Positions 45,601 through 52,906 of a DNA stretch of 64,000 nucleotides are shown piece by piece. The translations under genes and the position numbers were made by a program. Source of the stretch: Pseudomonas sp. GD04091 (GTDB lineage: Bacteria > Pseudomonadota > Gammaproteobacteria > Pseudomonadales > Pseudomonadaceae); the NCBI RefSeq assembly GCF_029836165.1, contig NZ_JAOEBG010000007.1, positions 124,001-188,000 of the forward strand. The letters run 5' to 3'. Position 1 is the stretch's first letter, and each line of letters opens with the position of its first letter. The notes beneath the pieces are model-generated. The model saw nothing but the letters and a program-made list of their open reading frames with translations. It made no database searches and was not told where the DNA came from.

Positions 45601-46661
45601 CACGCCATAGCATGGTCTTTCGCAATATCGAGCACCTATACACCTGGCTTGCAGTCGACGTTTTGGCCCGTTTTGCTATGGTGCTCCCCGACCTCTCAGG
45701 TATCGGTGTCGATCATCCGGAGTTCATTTGGGCTCTGCGCGATCGCTTTCAGTTGGGCGGCCATGGAGCCATGCTTCGTGTCAGCATTGCGCAGGCGAAA
45801 TGGATTGTTTCGCAGTTTCGTGCGCAATGGCCTTATACGGTTCTTCATGGCAGTGGCTCCGGCGATAAAAATTCCTATCATGCGACAGACTTCCTGCGCG
45901 CGATGATCAACCGCATCGCCGACGATACCAGTGCCGAAGCTAGCGAGGCGATGAAGGCACTAGTTACTGAGCCGTCTGACACCTATAGCGACCAAATTCG
46001 ACACATGGCGGCAGAGCAACGCCAGAAGCGCGCAGAGGAAGACTTCGCACCACTTCTTCCCAGCAATTTGGCCGCCTTGTTGACCGAAAGGCCACCGTCC
46101 AACGCGGACGACCTAAAGTCCCTCGTACTCGAAGAGCTTGCGATCGCGCAAAAGATTCTGAGCGGTGACGACCTAGATCAGGTTCGTGATTTCTGGGGCG
46201 AATCCGGCGTGCCCTACGACGAGAATCGCTGCCGCGACCGTTTAGCCGCGCTGATCGGGCCTGAACTACAGCGATATGGTATCCAGCGCATTACCGAAGC
46301 CGATATGCCCAATACGAAGCGAGCGGACCTCGCCTTTGCATGCAGTCAGCTGCAGCTTCCGATGGAGGTTAAGGGGCAGTGGCACCCCGAAGTATGGCAG
46401 GCGGCTACCGAGCAGCTTGATCTCAAATATCTAATCGACTGGCGATCAGAGCAACGCGGAATCTATTGTGTGTTTTGGTTCGGCGATTTGCCGTCCAAGT
46501 CGGGGAGGCGGCTGCAGGCACCTCCAGAAGGAGTCAACGCGCCGACGTCAGCCGATGAGATGCGCAAGCTGTTGATCGAACTAATTCCAGAAGCACGGCG
46601 TGCAATGATTGATGTTGTAGTGCTCGACCTTACTGCCGGTAAGCCCAAGGTCAAATCATAG
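42618..46661 (+). CDS. Large P-loop NTPase with C-terminal PD-(D/E)xK motif, probable antiphage protein
   Basis: This is a 1347-residue protein. Walker A GEPGMGKS sits at 39-46, almost at the N-terminus, and Walker B LLIDALDEA lies near 82-90, in the NACHT/STAND style. About 1100 residues of mostly helical, repeat-like sequence follow (leucine- and tryptophan-rich, possible sensor). The C-terminal part has Asp1237 in KRADLAF and Glu1250-Val-Lys1252 in PMEVKGQW, then a Gln/Lys helix, matching a PD-(D/E)xK nuclease core. STAND defence proteins usually carry the effector at the N-terminus, so the order is reversed here. I do not recognise a named family. Confidence 0.8.
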   Translation: MPAISYFSRFLRKPDEQGQMQIVGDTEILTIAGPKVVLGEPGMGKSELIRELGRRLDVQPVDATRFMHSKDPSRFVVAGKPLLIDALDEAVARHEGDAVVLILEQLEDAGSPEFILSCRAREWQSRSATRLRQIYGVEPIIFSLEALSRAEASSFLQQRYPTVDVAHVISHLEAHGIADLYGNPLTLGLMGQVAEHDAQLPATRAALFERVCTLIWPEHDSNRNDLGLGRITANQALSAAGAIMAGLLLAGAEAVNLFGPAQSQDNDARLVDLEQLPEAGAARAIIASKLFQSVGVGRAKPIHRVIAEFLGARWLAQQAETKRAQRRLLAQFHGAGAVPVSLRGLHAWLAFHSTAMAPAVIAVDPFGVLRYGETVNLTSEHADCLLGALKSLAEIDPYFGAQDWDSHSAKGLMNPSLRTKIEAIISSTESNGHLRAVLIAGLKDVQLARDLADTLEAVTLSTERFYRERQDAATALMPYRDRAWWQQTIANLRLQGTADSTRLARNLIQEFDCDVPDELLVETLLAEMGLTICPLPSAGVERVHTYRHYGRIVDMISATRLTNIISLLADHVSLVDDSDWQGRNDLAEIVALLMVRAIDEKKVSPCDAAALWGWLGTFKRTNTSSRTATESLKLRLEEHDALRRSVQLYALYEARPRPTIWMSQIDLNERFVGLAGRPKDVTWFLERLSGADNKDQGLREDWQDLMCFGIGRDGFDPALREASRQFQAGDGQLEAFVHKLQNPKKPGWQLKQERNAAKQERKKRIDFETRRRLYAAKRAELRAGELGVTLAPAKVYLGVFHDLDREQPPIDRLIEWFGSELGNDAMAGFEAVLHRSDIPTSAEVAQSFADSRRWNYGFAIMAGLLARQRAGRGFADLSVEVRTTGLLLCHDSSDMYESDDLPLLRDALEQVVILTAWDRENFARLWIEPSLAAGNSHVSGLYMLAHDEHWQPTGAALASEWLVNFPSVPLNVEEQLVDCLTHSGALASLASVAAARHSMVFRNIEHLYTWLAVDVLARFAMVLPDLSGIGVDHPEFIWALRDRFQLGGHGAMLRVSIAQAKWIVSQFRAQWPYTVLHGSGSGDKNSYHATDFLRAMINRIADDTSAEASEAMKALVTEPSDTYSDQIRHMAAEQRQKRAEEDFAPLLPSNLAALLTERPPSNADDLKSLVLEELAIAQKILSGDDLDQVRDFWGESGVPYDENRCRDRLAALIGPELQRYGIQRITEADMPNTKRADLAFACSQLQLPMEVKGQWHPEVWQAATEQLDLKYLIDWRSEQRGIYCVFWFGDLPSKSGRRLQAPPEGVNAPTSADEMRKLLIELIPEARRAMIDVVVLDLTAGKPKVKS

Positions 46662-47224
46662 GCTCATGCCCTGGGCCGAGGCTGATAGAAGCACTGATTT
46701 GGCAACCTTGGGCAAACTAACGTTCTTGCTCACTTAGCCACGTATGAGGATAGCGGGCACAAACTGATCTGGTCGCGCAACAAGGGTGATTGAGTCGCCC
46801 TAGCGCGCCACCACATGTGGTGGGGCACTCGCTATGCGATAAACTGCGCCCAACCGGTTTTTTCTGCGATGGCCTCACCTGGAGTCACGCTCGGGGGCAA
46901 TCGCCAAGTCCCTGTTCAGCTTCAAAAGCTGACATTCGCGCCGATTGAGCAAATCAGGCAGTCGATGGGGCCTAGTGTGCACCAGCGATACCATGCCAGC
47001 TGAACAGCAGCGATGTGCAGGAGGTATGCGTCAGGTCTATCGCTTCCATTTTGAGCAATATATGTAGTTGTAGGCCTTGACCGCCCAATAGTACGTCTCG
47101 GGAGCGTTCTCTTTCTGCAGTGCAAAGATCAATAGTCTAGTTACCTTTCCCCTTGAACTAGCTAGGTATGCTACCTCGACCGTAAGGAGCTGAATTCCCT
47201 CAGCTCCTGCGTGCTGACTGCCTC
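46662..47224. other. 563-bp convergent intergenic region
   Basis: No gene is supported. A 62-codon frame at 46815-47003 has no ribosome-binding site. A hairpin with 9-bp arms (AGGAGCTGA 47185-47193; TCAGCTCCT 47200-47208) lies 17 bp past the stop of the minus-strand CHAT gene and may end its transcript. Confidence 0.55.
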
Positions 47225-49069
47225 TTAGGAGTATACTGAGATACTCCCCAAATTTTTGAACTGACGCATATAAAATTCTTTATCTTTGAGGCACTTTTCT
47301 AGGGTGTCGAAGGACTGGGCTAAACGTTTAGCGTTGGCAATAATTGAATTGTTTTCTTGGTCCAATGCCTCGTAGATCATTCTGGCAGCATTTATAGGTG
47401 TGTTTCGCCGAGAAAAATATATTGCCAACATGCCGAAGCATGCAGCATAAAGCGGGTTCACTGGCCACATATGGGATATTATGGTTTGATTGCCAGCAGC
47501 TAATGAGGCAGCAATGCCCCTTGAGTAAGGGTTGCAACTTATCTCCGTTGCCGCTCCATCGCAAATATTCAATATTATGTTCCTGTTTGTACTTTTGCTA
47601 TGTCGGCACAACCATAGCTTTCCGACATTAACCGTTGAGCCTTCATTGAAGAAGATTTCATCTTCAATAGCCTTGCCCCAGTGGTTGTACTCACCATGCG
47701 CCGATATATATATTACGTCGTGTTGCTCTGATGCAAGAATATTTATAAAGAAATCTTCTTGAGGGTCTACATAGATCTCTGCCTTTTTGCCAAATTCCGC
47801 AACAATAAATTCATGTTCTAACGTATAAGTGTGTGTGTGGGTTGAAAGAAAGAAAACGAAACGTTTGTCGTCCGGGTCATCCAAGACTTCTTGGTGGCTG
47901 ACGGATATGAGTGGAGCATTGTTTCCTAGGCTGAATAAGGCTGATTGCAAAGGGAAATTATGAGAAGGGAGAATCGTGAGAGAGTGAAATTCTCCATACA
48001 AAGAGTCATTCAGACCAAAGTGAGCAATTACAGCTCCTCTAAGCTCACTCAAATCATCGTCAACGGGCGGGGCTCCGCCTCGGTCAGTATCGATGAATAC
48101 ACCATTGTCATCGAACTCCCCAAGAAGAGTAACATATGTGTTGGTTCCCCGGTTGCACGCGTTTATTAACTCGCGGTAACGCTCGTAGTTTCCGGTCTCT
48201 TCAAATACGACTTGGCCTGAACTTGACAAAATCATAAGTTTATTACCGTTTGGCAGTAGGTAGCCATGACCTACGCTAGAAACACCTGGTCCTGTCAAGT
48301 TCTTAAACGAGGACACTAAAGAAAATAGAGCATTATAATTATTCTCTTCGTAGAGTTTCCCTAATAAAGGCTTCAAGAATTCGCAATTACCTTTTTGAAC
48401 TCTTTCGCGCATTTGAGTGCCGCTCAAATAACGCTTTAATTCACTTAAGACGCCATGTTCCGATTTGATGTGGCAGTAATAATGTATAAGAGTTAAGGCA
48501 GCATTTGCTCCAGTGTAATGCCGACGGTTTTTATAGGTTCGTTTAATAGAAGGAAGGAAGTCAGGCTGCCCCATGTTAGATACGGTGCAAAGAAATAGGT
48601 CTCTTAGTCTTTTGGAGCGCCCGTGCTTCAAGTGGATTCCTTTCAAGTTATCTAAATATTCTGGGTAGTGCTCTTGCCCATAAAAGTAATCCCAGGCTAC
48701 TAGCTGACACATGGCGTCAACAACTGTCGGCTCATTTTTAATCCTAGCCAAACGAATTATTGCAGTGGCGCTGCTCCATGTGTCGCGTGCCACCTCTGGC
48801 ATCGCACCCAAGCTCCGAAAGTACGAATATATTACCGCTACCCATTTTACAAAAACTTCTGATTCAGCCAGAAAATAACTGATGATGGGTTCTTGAAAAA
48901 TTATCTGGGCGTGATGTGGCGAAACGTCTACTCGCCCCCCAGAATATTCTTGACCACTGAAAAAGCCAAATACGTGCGTGCCAACTCCTTGCATATCATT
49001 GCTATAGCAGGAGTTTACGGTGTCATAAATTTTTTGAATGTAAAACTCGGGTGTATTGAATAGCACCAT
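47225..49069 (-). CDS. CHAT-domain (caspase-like) protease
   Basis: This is a 614-residue protein. The C-terminal 200 residues form a CHAT peptidase: VIYISAHGEYNHWG gives catalytic His458, and NIILNICDGAATEI gives Cys503, followed by ASLAAGNQTIISHMWPV, typical of the fold. The N-terminal 400 residues are mostly helical with no repeat I can name, and may sense a partner. The gene is markedly AT-richer than its neighbours, a sign of recent transfer. It lies between the NTPase and a PLD nuclease inside the repeat-bounded segment. CHAT proteases act in several bacterial defence systems by cutting a partner on activation. Confidence 0.82.
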   Translation of the reverse strand: MVLFNTPEFYIQKIYDTVNSCYSNDMQGVGTHVFGFFSGQEYSGGRVDVSPHHAQIIFQEPIISYFLAESEVFVKWVAVIYSYFRSLGAMPEVARDTWSSATAIIRLARIKNEPTVVDAMCQLVAWDYFYGQEHYPEYLDNLKGIHLKHGRSKRLRDLFLCTVSNMGQPDFLPSIKRTYKNRRHYTGANAALTLIHYYCHIKSEHGVLSELKRYLSGTQMRERVQKGNCEFLKPLLGKLYEENNYNALFSLVSSFKNLTGPGVSSVGHGYLLPNGNKLMILSSSGQVVFEETGNYERYRELINACNRGTNTYVTLLGEFDDNGVFIDTDRGGAPPVDDDLSELRGAVIAHFGLNDSLYGEFHSLTILPSHNFPLQSALFSLGNNAPLISVSHQEVLDDPDDKRFVFFLSTHTHTYTLEHEFIVAEFGKKAEIYVDPQEDFFINILASEQHDVIYISAHGEYNHWGKAIEDEIFFNEGSTVNVGKLWLCRHSKSTNRNIILNICDGAATEISCNPYSRGIAASLAAGNQTIISHMWPVNPLYAACFGMLAIYFSRRNTPINAARMIYEALDQENNSIIANAKRLAQSFDTLEKCLKDKEFYMRQFKNLGSISVYS

Positions 49070-49135
49070 GAACGTATGCTCGGTAATTTTCGCTGGAAAC
49101 TAAGTATGCCAGTCACTCGCGACAGCTGGCGTGCT

Positions 49136-50347
49136 TTAGCGCATTGAGGGATCGTAGCAAATGGCATCTAGCATCGCGGCTCTACCCATCCAAAGCTGCT
49201 GCTCGAACCCTTCGCTGGGCATTTCTTCCTGCCACCAAGGCATCAGCTGCATCGGCGCCACGACTCGATCCCAGTAGTTGTGCAGGTTGAATGTCGAAAA
49301 AGACGTTGCGAACACATCAGCCAGTTGCCGCTTATTGGGATTGCAGATACAGACGAAGTAGTCCGGTCTTTTAATCGCCAGCAGGCGGGTGCCAAAGCCA
49401 ATCCACGTGGCCCTAGCCGTAGGGATACGCTGAAAAATTTCTACGAATGCCTCGTAGTGCCGGCGTTTGACAGGGCCCACTAGCGGGATTTTATCGAGGG
49501 CTTGTGATAGGAGAGGGGCGTGTTCTCTGAGTACTCTCTTGAAGCTGCCGTGGGCGCTCATCTGGCCAAAGTATCCCCAGTCCACGCCATTAAGCTCGGT
49601 AGGCTGCAGAAGTCCTGTTACGCACTGTTGCTCCGTGACGGTGAAATCCTGAAGGGTGCGGACGCTTGCGAACAGTTGTCTCGCCCTGGCGAGGAGCTCA
49701 AGTCGCATATCCTTGGCATCGTCCTTCCTCACTAGCTGAACAAACTGCTTCCACTCCGTCCCATTTAGATCATTGAGGAGTGAGGAGGAGGCAATGTGTC
49801 TGGGTTTTTTGACCCAAGTGAAGTTGTCGAGGCCATCAAGAGCGTCCTGGTTGAGCTTTTTGTTGGCCGTGTAGGACTCAATGAGCGGATCGTTTATGTC
49901 TAAGGCTCGGGCCGCCTGCTGCTTGATGAACGTGAAGAACGATTGGAGGTTGGGGTTGAGATGGTCACCGCTGAGGAAGACGCCGGCCTCGATGTTTTTG
50001 TTCAAGCCAGCATTGGTGCAGTTGGCGCTGCCCACGTAAATGGTGACCTTCTTCTCATGACGGAAGGCGTAAAGCTTGGCGTGAAACAGAGGACCGGAGT
50101 CGGGCAGCAGAACCTTGGCCTGGGGGATGTCGACGCACATCTGCAAGCAGGCTGGATCAGTGATGTACATGTGAGTGCCGATGACGAGGCTCTCAAGCTT
50201 CGCCTTGGCTTTAATCGCCGCCTGAAACGCTTCATTGGGTGTAATCCATGCGCTGGCCCAAGCAAATGACTGGCACTGAACTATGAGCTGTTGGAGCTTT
50301 GCCCCGGTCTCTTTGGAGCCAACAACAGAGGTGATTTCGACAGGCAT
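49136..50347 (-). CDS. Single-HKD phospholipase D-like nuclease
   Basis: This is a 403-residue protein. The HKD site is FHAKLYAF (His89, Lys91), followed by YVGSANCTNAGL, the N/S part of the PLD motif. One motif per chain suggests a dimer, as in PLD nucleases of restriction and defence systems. The C-terminal half (RRHYEAFVEIF, KRPDYFVCICNPNKRQL, YWDRVVAP) looks like a separate DNA- or ligand-handling domain. The start is ATG 50347, preferred over 50398 because AAGGAA lies nine bases ahead. It is 66 bp upstream of, and in line with, the CHAT gene, so the two are probably one operon. Confidence 0.8.
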   Translation of the reverse strand: MPVEITSVVGSKETGAKLQQLIVQCQSFAWASAWITPNEAFQAAIKAKAKLESLVIGTHMYITDPACLQMCVDIPQAKVLLPDSGPLFHAKLYAFRHEKKVTIYVGSANCTNAGLNKNIEAGVFLSGDHLNPNLQSFFTFIKQQAARALDINDPLIESYTANKKLNQDALDGLDNFTWVKKPRHIASSSLLNDLNGTEWKQFVQLVRKDDAKDMRLELLARARQLFASVRTLQDFTVTEQQCVTGLLQPTELNGVDWGYFGQMSAHGSFKRVLREHAPLLSQALDKIPLVGPVKRRHYEAFVEIFQRIPTARATWIGFGTRLLAIKRPDYFVCICNPNKRQLADVFATSFSTFNLHNYWDRVVAPMQLMPWWQEEMPSEGFEQQLWMGRAAMLDAICYDPSMR

Positions 50348-50715
50348 CGTAGGGCGTTCCTTGCGGACTATGTGCAGCGGTAAGTTAACCGCATTCATGC
50401 CAACTGCATCGAGGGAAAAATAAAAAATGTGGTAGCAGGGTTGGGTTCGCCTAGGGCCATCTCGTAATTATCGTCGTCTAGACGTGCCGGCACACAGCAC
50501 CGGGACAGTCCCGGAATGGTTGATCCGAGAAATAATGCGGTCATCGCTGGTACGGAGGCGGCTAGGGAGGAGCCCAGTAGAGTTTTGCTAGCTCGGCTCC
50601 GTTGATGATGAGTTTTTTGATTGCTTCTAGCACTACCTAGGCTTCGGTAGAAGCCAATTAGGAGTGTTAGCTTGCATTAGAGAAAGCCTGCTTTTGGCTG
50701 TCTTCTGACCTTCGT
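50348..50715. other. Non-coding gap between recombinase partner and PLD gene
   Basis: No gene is supported. The promoter of the PLD-CHAT pair must lie in its left half. I see no strong palindrome or terminator. Confidence 0.4.
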
Positions 50716-50991
50716 TTAGCGGTTGAACTGCCAGGTTTTTCCTAAACGATGAGTGAGTAATTGCATGGTCAGCAAATAGTAATAGCGCGTCGATTCAGTG
50801 TGCTGGTTTAGGTAGTTATTCAAAACCCACGCAAGGTGTTTTCTCTGCCAAGTCCATGGATTGTCGCGTTGCCAGCGCTCAGCGATCGCTGTTTGGATAG
50901 CCTTCGCCTGACGTAGGTGGCGTTGGCGGGTGGTGTACGATCCGGTCAGGACACCCGCTAGGAACAGCTCCATATCGAATGGCTTGCTCAT
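50716..50991 (-). CDS. 91-residue partner of the tyrosine recombinase
   Basis: This is a small basic protein rich in Arg, Gln and Trp (RQRHLRQAKAIQTAIAERWQ, then NPWTWQRKHLAWVLNNYLN). Its ATG overlaps the recombinase TGA (ATGA), so the two are coupled. Such a small, helical, basic partner could be an excisionase-like or directionality factor, but no winged helix is obvious. I do not recognise the family. Confidence 0.65.
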   Translation of the reverse strand: MSKPFDMELFLAGVLTGSYTTRQRHLRQAKAIQTAIAERWQRDNPWTWQRKHLAWVLNNYLNQHTESTRYYYLLTMQLLTHRLGKTWQFNR

Positions 50992-51968
50992 GCTCGGCCA
51001 CCGATGTACGCCGATACAACGTCGATACGGCCGTGTCCGAGCTCATAGCTGATTTGTAAGCGTGCCTCTCGATCAAGGCGTGGATTGAGGCGCCAGCATC
51101 TGCCACCGTTGATGGGCGCGAGATGATGGGTGATTTGCTCATAGCGTTCGCAAGCATAGGCTGCCCGCAATTCGTGGAAGCCTTTGAGGTTGTGCGTATG
51201 GAGGATATCTCGTGCGGGACGGACGATCCCCTGCACGAAATCGAGGTAGCTTTCGTTCGGTGCCAGCAGGTTGCGGCAACCATCGGGCGAAACCTGTTCG
51301 GCAACCCTCAGAGCTTTTCGAATATGATGATCTACCACAATCCAACGGGGTGCAGAGGCACCGAAACGACCGCCTTTGGTGCCGTCCTGTATGTTGATCC
51401 TGCCGAAATCTTTAGCTTCACTGATCATCCGCGGCAAGTCAGCCAAGATGGCCTCACGCAAGCGCATGCCGGTGGCTCGCGCCAACAGAATGATCGCGGC
51501 GGAACGTTGCTGATGATGGCGGCAAAGCGCATTGGCGATCTGCTGAACCTGTTCGCGGTCTTGGCCTTGCGGCACCGAGTGGCGAACCCCGGTGCGCTGC
51601 ATGCCCAGTGCCTTGCTCGGGCTGGGCAATTTCACGCACTGATCACCGCGAAGCGCAGCCATTGTCCTGTTAACGCTGGATAGCCGGTTTTGTGCGGTGC
51701 TGACGGCGAGATCACCGCGCCTAACCATGTCGCGCAGATACGCCGCGTAGTCGGCCAACACCTTTCGATCAATCTGCCGCGCATCATTGATATCGGGCCC
51801 CTGGTCGGAGCGGCACCACTTCACGAAAGCCAGCCACCGGTCACAGTGCGCCTTGACTGTGCCGTAGTGGCCACCGCAAAACATGTCTTTCAGCGCCTGC
51901 GGCCCTGCATAGCTCAATTGCCTGCCGTAGCCGAAATTACGACCATCGCGTCTACCTACCAATGCCAT
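50988..51968 (-). CDS. Tyrosine recombinase/integrase
   Basis: This is a 326-residue recombinase. The N-terminal SAM-like core-binding part covers about 20-110. The catalytic residues are the arginine in GMRLREAIL, His and Arg in FHELRAAY, the late His in YELGHGRID, and the tyrosine in VVSAYIGG close to the end. The start is ATG 51968 with GAGGTG ahead; a longer frame to 52013 would enter the repeated leader. The first codons and the leader are the part duplicated at 42125-42295. It probably moves the adjacent defence genes as a unit. Confidence 0.85.
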   Translation of the reverse strand: MALVGRRDGRNFGYGRQLSYAGPQALKDMFCGGHYGTVKAHCDRWLAFVKWCRSDQGPDINDARQIDRKVLADYAAYLRDMVRRGDLAVSTAQNRLSSVNRTMAALRGDQCVKLPSPSKALGMQRTGVRHSVPQGQDREQVQQIANALCRHHQQRSAAIILLARATGMRLREAILADLPRMISEAKDFGRINIQDGTKGGRFGASAPRWIVVDHHIRKALRVAEQVSPDGCRNLLAPNESYLDFVQGIVRPARDILHTHNLKGFHELRAAYACERYEQITHHLAPINGGRCWRLNPRLDREARLQISYELGHGRIDVVSAYIGGRA

Positions 51969-52131
51969 ATGAATCACCTCATCTTCTGCTCTCCAGTCCT
52001 CGCCCCACGTCATCCCGCCAAGAATGCTGAGTGTTATCAGGGATCAAGGCCCCTGCGACCTGTGGGGAATGTCCTCTTCGCGGGACTGGCGGCTCCTTAC
52101 GTCCGGGAGCGAGGACATCTCATGATCTGGC
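51961..52131. repeat. 171-bp direct repeat, right copy (recombinase leader)
   Basis: This copy spans the recombinase start codon and about 160 bp upstream. Inside it ATGTCCTC (52069-52076) pairs with GAGGACAT (52111-52118), with an inner GGGAC/GTCC step, forming a long stem. The structure could be the recombinase target or a transcript leader. Confidence 0.85.
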
Positions 52132-52383
52132 CTCCTGAGCACCGTTACCGGTGGGCGGGTGGAGGCTGCATTGGCTGACGAGACCAGTGCCGCGAGATCC
52201 TGAGCCGGGAGCAATGCGATGACCGGGGCATACCTGACTGTCAGTCAGGTGCAGTCCATTCCTTGGTCTGCGGCACCATCATCTACAGCGCTGTTGCTGG
52301 TGACATCGGCGTTTGTCACGCCGATTGTCACGAGGGGGAATGCCGCAAAGCCTTGTGCGATCAGGGTTGCAGCAGTGGTAGAA

Positions 52384-52417
52384 GTGCCCGTCTCTTTCCG
52401 AAGAAAGAGACGGGCAC
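52384..52417. repeat. 15-bp perfect hairpin
   Basis: GTGCCCGTCTCTTTC (52384-52398) is followed by a CGAA loop and its exact reverse complement (52403-52417). No U-tract follows on either strand, so it is not a normal terminator. Confidence 0.75.
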
Positions 52418-52774
52418 AGGTCGGCACAAGATTCGGCCAATCGGATAGGTTGCTGCAGGGCAGCGAGGTACGGTGTAGCTGGCGCACGAGCGCCATATGT
52501 GTAAGAGCATCCATCACATGGGTAGTGACCGGGCGAGCTGCCGGATGCGAATCGCCCTTGGGGAGAACCACCGCAGGAGCGGCGTGACCTTTAAGGTTCG
52601 GGTCACCTGGGGTGCTGTCATCGACAGCCTTTGCACGACCAGTTCTACGCCTGTGGATAAACCCGGTCAAGGGCCGAAATTCAGCGCTCTTGGGGACGTG
52701 AAAAGCGGTTATACATTGGTGGAATTCGGTGGTAAATCCCGGACAACATCGTGGCTTTTAGGTCTTCAAAGTGA

Positions 52775-52819
52775 GGTCCATCCAAACAGGGCGGCTTTGC
52801 AGCCCTGTTTGGATGGACC
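52775..52819. repeat. 18-bp perfect hairpin
   Basis: GGTCCATCCAAACAGGGC (52775-52792) and its exact reverse complement (52802-52819) enclose a 9-base loop. It lies 88 bp from the stop of the integrase gene and could be its terminator, a recombination site, or the fold of a small RNA. Confidence 0.75.
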
Positions 52820-52906
52820 CGCGCTGACAAGCGGATAAACGAGGCTGCTTTCCCTGAATCTTGAACGTTCAGTTGCTGTCGCCGCCGTTACTGCGCCTGT
52901 ATAGCG

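Larger units (their letters stand above)
52132..52906. other. Hairpin-rich non-coding region next to the island integrase
   Basis: Overlapping frames on both strands here (52219-52587 plus, 52245-52670 minus) have no domain and are probably not genes. The notable content is two long perfect hairpins, listed separately, and a weaker 6-bp one near 52583-52606. It separates the repeat-bounded segment from the P4-type integrase. Confidence 0.5.

Noticed and set aside
52219..52670. Overlapping frames on both strands near the island integrase
   Set aside because: Neither shows a domain, a good start site or coding-like composition, and a perfect hairpin lies inside both.
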